From the NCBI GenBank assembly GCA_017354895.1, contig CP071493.1:682001-746000 (forward strand): 64,000 bases of DNA, read 5' to 3'. The translations under genes were made by a program, and so were the position numbers. Numbering within the stretch: the first letter of the stretch is position 1; every line of letters starts with the position of its first letter. Source of the stretch: Podospora comata. Its lineage: Eukaryota > Ascomycota > Sordariomycetes > Sordariales > Podosporaceae. The notes below the pieces were generated by a model. It did not search any database. It was given only the letters and a program-made list of their open reading frames with translations, and was not told the origin of the DNA. This document shows, piece after piece, positions 45,574 to 57,187 of this stretch.

Positions 45574-45974
45574 AGGGTTAGTAGAAAACTGGGGGGTTGG
45601 GAATGTCGAGACCTGGGGCAGATCCATATCCTGTGTATATGTTGTATATTATCATGTTCTTTCCGGGGACTCCTGGGAGGCTTTTCTCCTTTGTTCAAAA
45701 GTGTTTACCCATCTTTGACCATAGGAACAGGACCTATGGGATATATCCCTCTGGTGGTCTTGTGTTCATCCTATGTTGAAGCAACGAATGTCGTTCTGAG
45801 GTCTTGGGTCCGGCGGAATGGATGCCGAAGCGCCGGCTTGCAACGGCGTGGACCCACTTAAAATTTCAAGTTCTCCCGGCCCTGTCAATTCAACTTTCAG
45901 CCTTCCGTCCCGCAAGTGGCCTTGCAACCCACCAGATCCATCCCCGACATCACCGCGCAATGTAGCCGTCCACC
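45574..45974. other. Intergenic, uS11m 3' flank and BCS1 promoter
   Basis: About 400 bp without a gene; TTTC/TTCTTT tracts in the first half. Confidence 0.5.
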
Positions 45975-47504
45975 ATGCCGGCGCCCAATTCCCAAATGCC
46001 GCCCGCGGCCGGCCTGCCGTTCCCGCCATCACCGCAGTCAGCACAATCACCACCACCATATAGCCCCTCAGCCCCGCCATCAACGAGCTCCTCCACCGCG
46101 GCGGCCCCCTCCTTCCTCCCCCTCGACCAGCTCTTCACCAACCCCGTCTTCGCCGGCGGTCTCGGCCTCGCCTCCCTAGGCGCAGCCGCCGCCTTTGGCC
46201 GCCGCGCCCTGATCCAAGGCACCGCCCTCCTCCGCCGCCAGCTCCTCGTCAACATCGAGATCTCCAAGCGCGACCCCTCCTACTCCTGGGTCCTGGCCTG
46301 GCTGGCCCAACCAAGAGACAACTCGGGCTTCATCGCCCAGCGCCTCACCCGGCTCCGGTCACTGTCTGTAACAACAACAACCAAATCCCTCTCCAAAGTC
46401 GCCGGCGAAGAAGGCAACGGCCGCACCCACGCCGATTTCCGCGTCCAGCCAGGGTTCGGGCACCACATCGTCCGCCACAAGCCAGGGGTGTACATCGCCG
46501 TCAATCGCGAGAAAGCCTCCACCACCACCACCGCGACGGGCGAGCCCCACGAGACGTTGACGCTTACCCTCCTCTGGATGCACCGCCATGTCCTGGCCGA
46601 GGTCTTCACCCAGGCTCACGAACTGGCGCAGTCTTTCCAGCAGGGCAAGACAGTTGTCTACACGGCCCGCAACATGCAGTGGACCGTGCTTGGGAAGCCA
46701 AGACTCAAACGCCCTCTCGGGAGCGTCATTCTCGACGAGGGGGTGAAGGAAAGCTTGGTGGCGGATGTGAAGGAGTTTATGGCTGCTCAGGAGTGGTACA
46801 CGGAGCGGGGCGTCCCCTATCGGCGCGGATATCTGCTTTATGGCCCGCCGGGGACGGGAAAGACGAGTTTTATCCAGGCGCTGGCGGGAGAGCTGGATTA
46901 CTCGGTTGCCATGATTAATTTGTCTGAGATGGGCATGACGGATGATTTGTTGGCGCAGCTGTTGACGCAGTTGCCCGAGAAGAGCATCTTGTTGTTGGAG
47001 GATGTGGATGCTGCGTTGGTGAATAGGCGGCAGAGGGATCCGGATGGGTATTCTGGGAGGAGTGTTACTGCTTCTGGGTTGTTGAACGCTCTGGACGGCT
47101 TGGCGGCGGGCGAGGATAGGATAGCGTTTTTAACGACGAACCACATTGACAAGCTTGATCCGGCGCTGATCAGACCGGGGAGAGTGGACATGATGGTGAG
47201 GATTGGGGAGGCGTCGCGGTATCAGGCCGGTCAAATGTGGGATAGGTACTATGGGGATGTTGACACTGACCACAAGGGCAGGGAAAGGTTTTTGGAGAGA
47301 TTGGATGGGTTGGGGCTGTTTGGTGGCGACCAGAAAGATCCTGCTGTTCCTAAAAGACACACGTCTACGGCGGCCATTCAGGGATTGTTCCAGTTCCACA
47401 AGGGGGACATGGAAGGGGCGATCAAGATGGCTGAGCACTTGATCCCAAGGACATATGAGCCTGAGCCTCCTACTGTGGAGGGGTCGATTAAATCTCCTGC
47501 CTGA
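45975..47504 (+). CDS. BCS1: Mitochondrial AAA chaperone BCS1
   Basis: Intronless, 509 aa. BCS1 moves the folded Rieske iron-sulfur protein across the inner membrane during complex III assembly. The N-terminal ~50 residues are Pro/Ser-rich. A single membrane helix (GGLGLASLGAAAAFG, ~61-75) with a following Arg-rich internal import signal is typical. The BCS1-specific domain includes DPSYSWVLAWLAQ and FRVQPGFGHH. The AAA module has Walker A GPPGTGKT (residues ~290-297), Walker B ILLLEDVDAAL, TASGLLNALDG, and the arginine-finger region LIRPGRVD. The C-terminus includes HKGDMEGAI. A complex III subunit gene (QCR9) lies 1.6 kb away. Confidence 0.95.
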   Translation: MPAPNSQMPPAAGLPFPPSPQSAQSPPPYSPSAPPSTSSSTAAAPSFLPLDQLFTNPVFAGGLGLASLGAAAAFGRRALIQGTALLRRQLLVNIEISKRDPSYSWVLAWLAQPRDNSGFIAQRLTRLRSLSVTTTTKSLSKVAGEEGNGRTHADFRVQPGFGHHIVRHKPGVYIAVNREKASTTTTATGEPHETLTLTLLWMHRHVLAEVFTQAHELAQSFQQGKTVVYTARNMQWTVLGKPRLKRPLGSVILDEGVKESLVADVKEFMAAQEWYTERGVPYRRGYLLYGPPGTGKTSFIQALAGELDYSVAMINLSEMGMTDDLLAQLLTQLPEKSILLLEDVDAALVNRRQRDPDGYSGRSVTASGLLNALDGLAAGEDRIAFLTTNHIDKLDPALIRPGRVDMMVRIGEASRYQAGQMWDRYYGDVDTDHKGRERFLERLDGLGLFGGDQKDPAVPKRHTSTAAIQGLFQFHKGDMEGAIKMAEHLIPRTYEPEPPTVEGSIKSPA

Positions 47505-47971
47505 GAAGCAGGCAAAGGTTTTTGTATATCAATGTACATTATGTAAAACTGTATAGACCGTTGATACCCCAGCTTTTATCCAACATTGCTTGATGCTAGC
47601 CCCTCCATATCTTTACTTCGGCTTGGCCTGCTCCTTTGATTATGGGAACTTCATCGTAAGGTTGAGTAGCCCCTAAAAGCTCATGCCACTCCTCTATATG
47701 TCCTCCCAACTGACTTGTTGTCAAGTCGCTCGAGGCGTAGATATGTGCCAGAATAATAAATATGGCACAGGACCACATACAACTGTGATCGTTTGCATCT
47801 CAGGTCTTCCAACTGGCCGAATTGGATACCACGTCCTGGTTCCAAGTGATTCGTTGCCAACTGGCCGAGTTTGCTGATGTGATATGTCGGCCGGGCCTGC
47901 AAAAGCTAGTCGTAATCCAACACTGAGCCGGATATGAGTTTCTGATAACCGTAGTCCCAGTGGTAGGGGTC
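47505..47971. other. Convergent 3' flanks of BCS1 and PYM1
   Basis: No gene seen. Two short direct copies of an AACTGGCCGA-type sequence occur near 47812 and 47860. Confidence 0.5.
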
Positions 47972-48571
47972 TCAGTCGTCGGCGGTCTTGTCCTTGGTGG
48001 GATCGGCCTCCTTGTTCTTGGGCTCTCCTTCAGAGTCAAAGCCCAAAGCATCAAGCTCGCGAATAAGCTCGTTAATCTTGAGGACCTTCGCCAATTGCTC
48101 AGGCAAGAGAGCAGCACCTTCCTCCTGCTTCTCTTGAAGACTCTTCACCTGCCTGAGCTTCTTCTTGAGGTTGCGAGCCTTCTTCGCCTTCTCCACCTCG
48201 GAGTCGAGCTCTTCCACTACAGGCTCGGGGGCCTTCTCGGGGGCCTTCGCCGAAGCACCGGCAGCCTCCGCAGCTTGAGCCTTGTTGCGGGCCGCCTCAC
48301 GTCGCTTAGCGTTCTTATTCGCAGAGGCGGACGCAGCAGGCTTTGGTTCGTCCTTCAGGCCTTCCGAGCCGGGAGGGGGGCCCTTGCCGCGCGTGCGAAA
48401 GCTCTCGGCGGCGGGGTTCTTGTAGACTTCGATATCCTCGGGAGGGCGGTAGCCGGGGCGGATCTTGATTGCTTTTCTTGTGCTACCATCGGCACGGACG
48501 GACTCGGGGATGTGGCGCTCGCCGCTGGCCTCGTCGGTCACGATACCGGATTTGGTGGGTTGGGATGGCAT
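47972..48571 (-). CDS. PYM1: PYM, partner of Y14-Mago (exon junction complex recycling)
   Basis: Intronless, 199 aa, ATG at 48571. The N-terminal Mago/Y14-binding domain is clear: SGIVTDEASGERHIPESVR, DGSTRKAIKIRPGY and PPEDIEVYKN. The middle is Ala/Lys-rich and helical. The C-terminal coiled segment (KAKKARNLKKKLRQVKSLQE) ends in a short, acidic tail. PYM associates with the 40S ribosome and strips exon junction complexes from translated mRNA. A longer frame to 48658 exists but starts with a non-ATG codon. Confidence 0.92.
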   Translation of the reverse strand: MPSQPTKSGIVTDEASGERHIPESVRADGSTRKAIKIRPGYRPPEDIEVYKNPAAESFRTRGKGPPPGSEGLKDEPKPAASASANKNAKRREAARNKAQAAEAAGASAKAPEKAPEPVVEELDSEVEKAKKARNLKKKLRQVKSLQEKQEEGAALLPEQLAKVLKINELIRELDALGFDSEGEPKNKEADPTKDKTADD

Positions 48572-49071
48572 GGTTGTGGAGGTGGGGTTTGATCTGATGA
48601 AGCTGATGGGCGACAATGTGATGGAAGAAACAGAAACGGCCGGATCCAGTTCACTCAAAATAAGTCTCGGCGGGAAAAAGGTTGACGAGGCCCGTCACCT
48701 GCTGCACACCGGCGTGGCAGTACCGTTGCATGAGTTGCGAGAAACGGTCGAGTTGTCAGATGTGGATGAAAGACGCCATGTTGCTCTCTGCGCTTTCTGC
48801 TCCAGCAATAAATGTTTGGCGGGGTTCAGTCCCCGCCAAGCTTTCTGCCCTGTCAAGCCTGGGAAGACAGCTTTGGCCAATCAGAAGGCAGCCGGATAGT
48901 TCCGTGCGGTGTTTCCGGCTTCCATTCAGTGGTCAGTCAGTTTTGCTTGCTCAATCGCATCGAAACACCCGGCCTTGACCAGCTTCGCGATCTCGCATCC
49001 ACCTTCCCGACGTCAACCCCGGAACCCGAGTCTTTCAATTGACCCAGGTAGTCACCTCGAGAACCGACAAA
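48572..49071. promoter_or_regulatory. Shared promoter of PYM1 and QCR9
   Basis: 500 bp between divergent start codons. A CCAAT box lies at 48877-48881. HAP/CBC control of respiratory genes through CCAAT is established in fungi; its use here is inferred. Confidence 0.5.
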
Positions 49072-49526
49072 ATGGTGAGAGCTGCCCCCGTACCAAGAGA
49101 AATGAACAACTCAGTGCTGACCATGTGCGCGATGCTCCCAGTCTGCCATTTACAAGCAAGTCCTGCCCTACCCGTCCGGGAGAGAGAGACACGCCGGAGC
49201 CGACGACTACCGATACTAACCCAGCTATAGCGCCATCTTCCGCAACAACGCCACCATGCTTGGTGCCGTCTTTGCCGGTGCCTTTGCGTTCAACATGTAT
49301 GCCGCCGATTAGACAAGAACGCCTACCCGCGCAAAGAACAACCATGCTGAACATGTCAACAGGGGCTACGACACTGTCATGAACAAGGTCTGGGACCACC
49401 ACAACCGGGGGGTACGTCGACATGCCACACTATTCAGAATGAGGGAAGGGAAATGCTGACTGAGAGGAACAGCGCCAATGGAAGGACATCCGCCACAAGT
49501 ACGCCGAGTCTGAGGACGACGAGTAA
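49072..49526 (+). CDS. QCR9: Cytochrome bc1 complex subunit 9 (QCR9), five tiny exons
   Basis: Exons 49072..49074, 49142..49155, 49225..49296, 49363..49411 and 49473..49526 encode 63 aa. It is a one-helix subunit of respiratory complex III next to the Rieske protein and cytochrome c1. The joined product runs MSAIYNYSAIFRNN, then TMLGAVFAGAFAFNMGYD, NKVWDHHNRG, and RQWKDIRHKYAESEDDE. This matches yeast QCR9 in length, in the six residues before the first conserved Tyr, in the helix, and in the NKG/RG-x-WKD motif. Exon 1 is only the start codon, exon 2 is 14 nt, and intron 2 begins with GCAAGT (GC-AG class) with a TACTAAC branch site. Introns 1, 3 and 4 are GT-AG with CTGAC/CTGAA branches. The gene is invisible as a long ORF. 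Confidence 0.85.
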
Positions 49527-50375
49527 GGGATGGCAGACGAAGGAAACCACACACACCACCGCATGGACCCAAACGAGGAGCGGTTAGTCGAGGCAGGAAA
49601 ATGAGGAGGAGCCCCGACCTTGTATATTTCTAGACCGGAGACGGCTGTAGAGGAACCTGGAATAGAACATTGCTTGGCGATTGCAATGGTGCATCATCTC
49701 TGAAAGCTGGCTCTGGCAGATCACGGTGATTAGGGGAGGTAGTGGGATGAACTCGGGAGCTTCAGGGATTAGGTATGACTTAATAGTTGTGCCATGTATG
49801 AGATAATGCTCCGTCCAAACATATCTCTAAGTACCTAATCATGGTTCGGTGGAACGGATCTCTCTGTGATACCCAGTGGGTGATACAATAATCCACTTTT
49901 GGTAATGCTCAAGCTTTTAAAGTCTTTAAAAACCTTGGAGCATCACTAAAACACTCTTTTAAGAATCCAAGAGGACAGCCCAGCTAAGCCGCTTACACCA
50001 ACAACCAAATTCCTTTGTGATAGTAGTGCATGCAAACACTGCACCCAAGCGCCGAGACAGCTGAAAGCTGAACCGCCTGGACCTTGGAAATTGGTGACGC
50101 CCCAGCACGCCACCCCTGACCGACTTTGATCTACCACGTTTGGAACCCCACGATTTCCCCTCCATTCACTTATTGGGAGCAGCCCTCTATCAACCACCAC
50201 CGATAAGACAACAAACCACCGTTTGTTGTTGGCCCCATTTCGAGATTCAGCAACGGCACAAAACACACCAGTACACGTCTATACAATCAATCCACCTCTT
50301 TTACTCGATGCCCACCGCCGTATCCGACCTGAAATAAGAGTTGACGTCACAAACGCAAAAGGCGGCTCACCGATC
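49527..50375. other. Intergenic, UBR1 promoter and leader
   Basis: No gene seen. The frame of UBR1 stays open upstream to 50223 but without an ATG. Confidence 0.5.
50342..50349. promoter_or_regulatory. CRE palindrome in UBR1 leader
   Basis: Perfect TGACGTCA 26 bp before the UBR1 start codon; a candidate bZIP (ATF/CREB-type) site. Confidence 0.35.
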
Positions 50376-53300
50376 ATGGCCGACATGATGTCGACGCAAG
50401 AGCAGCAGCTCTGCCAGGTGCTGCGAAACTTGCCCTACCGCCACCGGTGTCGATACTCTGAGGATGCCGCCCGAGATCTGCTCAAGGACCTTTTCTGGTC
50501 CATGGCTGGCGGTCGGGACGACTACATGGAGCTTTTCTTTCCCACCGGTGGCCCAACCCGACCTGACGGGACCCTCAAGATGCGAGACGCCCAGGGCGCC
50601 ATCGAAGGCGCAGAGTACACCGAGGCTGCGCGCGGCAAGGCTTGCGGACACATTTTCAAACAGGGCGAGGCCTCGTACGCATGCCGGACATGCAGCGCTG
50701 ACGATACCTGCTGCCTCTGCAGCAAATGCTTCGATGCGACGGACCATACGGGGCACATGGTTAGGATCAACATCTCGCCTGGAAACAGTGGGTGTTGTGA
50801 CTGTGGAGATGCAGAGGCGTGGAAGAGGCCCGTGTTTTGCACGATACACTCGGTGTGGGAGGGGGAGGATAAGGGGAAGGGGAAAGCAAACACTGGAGCG
50901 CCGGAGGACCTCCTCGCCAGCATCCGAATGACGATCGGCCGCGTCTTTGACTACATGTGCGATGTCATCTCGTGCTCCCCTGAGCAGCTCCGGCAAACAA
51001 AGACGGTCGAGTCGATCGAGAGAGACGAGGTAAACTCTAGATTATCCTCAACATACTGCGGCGGGGACACAACGAGGCCAGAAGAATGGTGTGTACTTCT
51101 TTGGAACGACGAAAAGCATACGGTTACAGACGTTCAAGACCAGGTGGCGAGAGCATGCGGGACGACGCTGGCAACCGGCCTCGCAAAGGCCTACGAGACG
51201 GACGGCATCGGTAGAAGTCTGTTGATGTACGACCAAAGTATCGAAAAACTCATAGAAGTTGCCGAGGTTTTGGAAAGGATCAGGGTCACTGTCACAATTC
51301 GCTCAGCTCGAGACACGTTCCGAGAACAGATGGTCAGCACGATGGTGGATTGGCTAAGAGACATCTCGGGATGCAGCGTCGGCAACGACCACAACATTCT
51401 TAGGCAAGTTGTTTGTGAGGAGATGCTCAAACCATGGCGCCGAGGAAGTCGAGCTACACACGCCAATGTTGGACAGGACGGCATGGATGACGAGGAGATG
51501 ACTGAACGCCAATACTTTGAGGAGGACGAGTTTTATGCCCAGCAAATAAGAATCATGGTGCAAGCTCGAGCTGCCGCCCGTGTGGGAGAGCCCATAGACG
51601 ATTCTGATGATGATGACGACGGAATTGATATCGACGAGGAGGAATTTGAGCACGCCCTTGGGAGTGATATGGAAGAGAACGGGGATGACGACGGCGATGT
51701 CATGATGATCGATACCAGGACAGAGGGCGGCGATATTCCCATGCAAGACTGGCGTCAAGACAACGCTTTGGAAGATGATGAAGCTACAGTTGCTGGCTAT
51801 CCGCCACCACCGCCACCGCCTCCTCCAGTTCCAGCTCCCAGACGAACTGCTCGGGAAAGGGAGCTCACTCCTTCGGATTCTGATACCGCAGAGCCGCTTA
51901 TTGCTCCTACGGTGTCTTTCAAGCCTCGTCTCGACATACCCAAGACACCCGGCAACAACAAGACCGGAGAGTCAGCCCCAGCACCCGGTTCATACTGGCT
52001 TGCCACTCCCACAGGCTATGTGGAAGAAGAAGGAATCCCGGTTGCCGAGGACCTGTTTGAGAGGGTTCGGCTGGACTGGATGATTCTGTTCGACCTCAGG
52101 ATGTGGAAGAAGGTTCGGAATGACCTGCGATCCTTGTACATCTCGACTGTGGTCACAATTCCCGAGTTTAAGCGCATCCTGGGTCTCCGGTTCGCCGGAC
52201 TCTACACCACGCTTGCGCAGTTGTATCTCATCGGCGACCGCGAGCCGGACCATTCCATCATCAACATATCCTTACAAATGCTGACCACCCCATCCATCAC
52301 GGCCGAGGTCGTGGAGCGTGGCAACTTCTTGACAAACTTGATGGCCATCTTATACACCTTCCTGACGACTCGGCAAGTCGGGCACCCCTGGGATGTGGAC
52401 TCCAGCGCTGTCTTGGCCTTCGACACTGGTTCCGTCACCAACCGCAGAATGTATCATTTCTTCCTTGATCTCAAGTATCTCTTTGGCTCCCCCAACGTCC
52501 AAGAGCGCCTTCGGACAGAGGAGCGGTACATGATGCAGTTCTTGGACCTCGTCAAACTGCACCAAGGCATCTGTCCTAACGTCAGGGCGGTGGGTGAGCA
52601 CGTCGAATACGAGACGGACAGCTGGATCAGCGCTTCGCTGGTCACTCGTGAAATCAACAGGCTATGCCGGCAGTTTGCCGAGTCTTTCCGGAATGTCAGT
52701 GAGCAGGAGTTTGTCCACGTGGAGAAAGCTATTCGCCTCGCGGCCAAGTCGGTCATTGTCAACTCCATTGGAGCTGAACGCAGCCGGTTCGGCGGATCGG
52801 AGATCAAGGATGAAATTCGGTTCAAGACACTCAGCGACTTTGAGTTTGACCCGACACACAACGAGATCGAGGTAGTCAAGTTTGTTGTTGAGGAGCAGCC
52901 GATAAGTTTCCACCATGCGCTTCACTACACTCTGTCTTGGTTGATCGAATGTGGCAAGGCTATGCCGGTGGAACAGCTCAGGGCACTCTTGACTTTCACC
53001 ACGCAGGAGCTTACTATGAAGCCTCGCTCCATGGGCAAGAAGGTGTGGCCAAAGCGAGAGTTTACTCCCGAGGACTACCTCATGGCTGCCTTTGACTACC
53101 CGCTACGGGTGTGCGCGTGGCTTGCTCAGATGAAGGCGGGCATGTGGGTCAGGAACGGGTTGAGCTTGCGTCACCAAGCTGGAACATACCGCGGTGTTGG
53201 TCAGAGAGATGTGTCCCACCACCGCGATATCTTCTTGTTGCAGACGGCCTTGGTGGTTTGTGATCCCAGCCGCGTGCTGGCGTCTATCATCGATCGGTTC

Positions 53301-56300
53301 GGCATGGAGAAGTGGGTCAAGGGCATCTTTGAACAAAAGACCAAGAGTCAAGACGATGGTCAGCATCTGGATGTCGTGGAGGACATGATCCATCTTCTCA
53401 TCGTTCTGCTCAGTGACAAGACGTTTCTGGTCCGCAATGATGAAGAGAAGAACCCTCAAATCGCTTCCATGCGCCGGGATCTGACTCACGTTCTGTGCTT
53501 CAAGCCGCTCTCATTCTCGGATATTTGCGCAAAGCTTCCTGATAAGTTCCAGGAGCAAGAAGACTTCCACCGGATACTGGATGAGATGGCCACCTTCAAA
53601 TCTCCCGAGGGGCTGACTGACGTTGGACTCTTTGAACTCAAACCACAGCATGTCGAAGAGGTTGATCCATACATCGCCCACTACAACAAGAACCAACGAG
53701 AGGAGGCGGAGATGGCCTGGCGCAAGTGGATTGCCAAGAAGACTGGCAAGCCCATTGAAGATGTTGTCTACGAACCCAAGCCTCGCCCTGTCACGTCGGG
53801 TGTGTTTGCCGGACTGGGCAAATTCACCAGCACCGGGATGTTTGCGCAGATTGTCTACTACTCGCTGCTGTATGCTCTCACATACTCGAAATTAACACCA
53901 GGAGTTCCTGCCACTCGAGTGGAATCCTTCTTGCAGGTTCTTCTGCACCTCGTCCTGATTGCCATCGCCGAGGACAATGTCACGGATGACGAGCAGGAGC
54001 CAGAGCAGCCTTCGTTTATCAGCATTGCCCTGAATCAGCAAGCTCGCCATTTCGTTCCCGAGGCACCACAGTCAAAGACAATTGTGTCTCTCCTGAACAT
54101 GATGTCGTCCAAGGAGGAGTACAAGGGATGTCATCTGAAGATCGAGTTGGTGCTCCGGAGGATGCGCCAAAAGCGCCCACGGGGCTTTGAATTTGCCTGT
54201 GACCGTCTCGGTCTGTCGCTGGACCGCATGAACACATCGTCACCTGCAGCCGCGTCAGCTGACGAGGAGCGGGAGCGCAAGAAGAAGGCGGCGCTGGACC
54301 GACAGCGTCGAGTCATGGCGCAATTTCAGGCTCAGCAGAAGAGCTTCATGGAGAACCAGCAGGATATTGACTGGGGAGAGGTGGATGAGCTCGAGGAAGA
54401 TGAGCATCTTCCGCCGGCTCAGGAGCACCGCAAGTTCTGGAAATACCCAGCAGGAACTTGCATCTTGTGCCAGGAAGAGACGGATGACCGGCGGTTGTAT
54501 GGCACGTTTGCGTATTTCACACAGAGCAACATCCTGAGGCAGACTGATCTCCAGGATCCTGACTTTGTGAGGGAGGCTTTCAACACGCCTGACAACCTTG
54601 ATCGGTCAGTGGAGGATATTCGCCCGTTTGGTGTTGCCGGTGAGAACAGACACAAGGTTCAAAAGGTGGATCAGCACGGCGAGGTCTTTGAGGCAGAGCG
54701 GCAGTGCATTGGGAAGGGGTTCCCACCGAATCTGTCCCGGCCTGGTCCGGTAGCTATTGGTTGTGGCCACATTATGCACTATGGCTGTTTCGAGGCCTAC
54801 TATGATTCCATCATTCGTCGACATAATCAGCAGATTGCACGGCACCCACCTGAAGACACCAACAGGTTGGAATTTGTGTGTCCTTTGTGCAAGGCTCTCG
54901 GCAATGCGTTTCTTCCTATTATTTGGAAGGGACAGGAAGAGTCGTATCCTGGTCCGTTGGTGCCCGAGAAGTCCTTTTCTGATTTCCTTAACGAGCAACT
55001 GCACTCGGCGTACTATTCGCTCGGGGCTGCTCGGCCTCCTGATGGTGTCCAAGACGCGTTTGCAGCGTACACACAGACGTACATGGTCACCAACCTGGCA
55101 GAGAAATCGGCGCAGCTGTTGGACGATGCCTGGGTTCATGTGGGTGCTTCGTCATTGCCGACGGCAAGCCCTTATAGCGAGACGTTCAGTATCGTTTCTG
55201 CCCCAGAGACCAGTGGTAGTCGAGGTGCCACCCCTGAGGCCCACAGCAGCATGCGAGAGTTGGTCAACGTCTACCGTCGGCTTAGAGACAGCCTGAAGAA
55301 GAACGGTCTTCGCTCGCGCCACCAGGACAATCTTCCCGAGGCCGACAGTGCTGAGCTCTTTTCTAGTGATGTGCTCGCACGCTCGGTAGGGTTCTCGATT
55401 TCTGCCGTGGAAATTCAACAGCGTGGGGTTGAGGCCGAGTACGGCCAGACGTTTTTGGAAAGAATCCCGGAGCAGGTCCTCACTCAGCTGCGTATCCTCA
55501 GCGAGACGGTCACCTCGTTTATCGCCGTCGGTGGCTTGAAGGAGAATGGAGAAAACCGCATCGACAGCGAGTACCGTGCCGACAGTGAACGCCAGCACTG
55601 CCAACTCTTCATCAGACAGTACACCGACCAAGAAACGGAGCACACACGCACCCCCTTGGCGGATTATCCCGCGCTCCTCAGACAAGACCTCTTCGTCTTT
55701 CTTTGTGAAAGTGTCTTTGGCGTAGCCCACGCGCAGCACTTTGAAATCGCCCACCTCGTCCGCTTGTGCTACCTGGCCGAGATTGTCAAGGTGACGTACC
55801 AAATGGCGCGCAACATGCCCTTTTACCAGTGGTTCCAGCACATCACGCGCAGCAAGCAGACCATTTCCCCCTCCCTGGCGAGGTTTGTCGAGTTTTGCGA
55901 CCTCATCTTCCACTTTGACGTCGCGGCCGAGGCGCAAGGGGGTTTGTCCAGGGAAGACTTCACCAACGGAGGGTTCTCCCAGGAGGGTTTGGACACCCTG
56001 GAGGGCATGTACACGTTTGTCAAGAAGTACGCCTTGATCTTTCTGAGAAAGTGCGTCCTCCTGCTGCACGTCAAGTTTGGAGTTGATTTCAATTCGAGGG
56101 TCTCGCCCCAGCCGGAACTGTCGGAGCTGGAGAGACTGACTGAAATGCTCCGCCTGCCTAGCTTTGACGAGATGCTCAGCGCTTTTAGTGCTGAAGACGG
56201 GCCGGTAAGCGGGTGGCCGGTTCCGGCGACGAAGTACTTGGTTGAGGGGTGGATCAAGCACAGTGTTGTTGCGCCCAACTCGGAGGACGAGGAAGGGCTG

Positions 56301-56881
56301 TCGACGGCGGCGCTGGTGAGCCACCCTGGCATTTTTGAGCTGGTGGGCTTGCCAAAGAATTATGACCTTTTGATCGAGGAGTGCACGCGCAGGAAATGTC
56401 CGACAAAGGGGAAGGACATTACGGACCCGACGATTTGTCTGTTTTGCGGGGAGATTTTTTGCGGGCAGGCGGTGTGCTGTGCGAAGGATGTCAAGGAGGG
56501 GAGGAAGAACAGCAAGGTTGGGGGGGCACAGCAGCATATGTGGAGGTTTGTTTTTCTCTCTTTTCCAAACATTGTACAATGAGTGAGTGATGCTGACCAA
56601 AGGGGGAAATTAGGTGCCAAAAGAATATCGGGCTGTTTATCAATATCCGCAAGTGCTGCGTCTTGTACCTGTCTAGGAAGTCGGGCAGCTTCAGCCACGC
56701 GCCGTATATCGACCGGTATGGTGAGGTGGACTTTGGGCTGAGGTTTGGGCGGCAGCTGTTCTTGCATCAGAAGAGGTATGATAGCATGCTGAGGGGGTTG
56801 TGGTTGGGGCACGGGGTGCCGAGTTATATCGCGAGGAAGCTGGAGGCGGATATCAATAATGGGGGGTGGGAGACGATTTAG
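50376..56881 (+). CDS. UBR1: E3 ubiquitin ligase UBR1 (N-recognin)
   Basis: Two exons, 50376..56545 and 56614..56881; intron 56546..56613 (68 nt, GTTTGT...TAG), phase 2; 2145 aa. It recognises N-degrons and ubiquitinates them with a RAD6-type E2. The UBR box is at ~88-160 (KACGHIF, CRTCSADDTCCLCSKCF, GCCDCGDAEAWK, FCTIHS). A ClpS-like type-2 pocket follows at ~236-315 (EEWCVLLWNDEKHTVTDV). An acidic stretch and a nine-proline run lie near residues 400-480. The RING is at ~1362-1505 (CILCQEETDD, CGHIMHYGCFEAYY, CPLCK), split by a long insert as in UBR1. The C-terminal zinc/autoinhibitory domain begins near 2008 (ICLFCGEIFCGQAVCC) and is completed by exon 2 (HAPYIDRYGEVD, YDSMLRGLWLGHGVP). The start is the first ATG (MADMMSTQEQQL). 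Confidence 0.95.
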
Positions 56882-57187
56882 CGGGCGTAAAACAGATGAT
56901 GGGGATACGTGAGCGGGGGGGGGGGGTATAAAAGGAAGGGGGAGGTCAGTTTTTGTAACGTACACTCTGGACTTTTGGGGGCATAGGGGTACTACTTATG
57001 GGCGGGTGAACTTGTTTTATGGCAGAAACACCAAGAGTTGAGAAATGAACGGTTTTTATTTTTGTATCAGAGTATAATGTCAAGATGCTTAAAGCATATA
57101 CTTTTGTCTATTCCGACCGACTCTCATAACCGGTCCTAGAAGCCCTGAGACGTTAAATTGCATATTTCCCACCTCGTCCTTCTAAAC
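56882..57187. other. Convergent 3' flanks of UBR1 and the PTPA gene
   Basis: About 300 bp. It contains a G12 run at 56915-56926 directly followed by TATAAAAGG. No gene. Confidence 0.5.
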
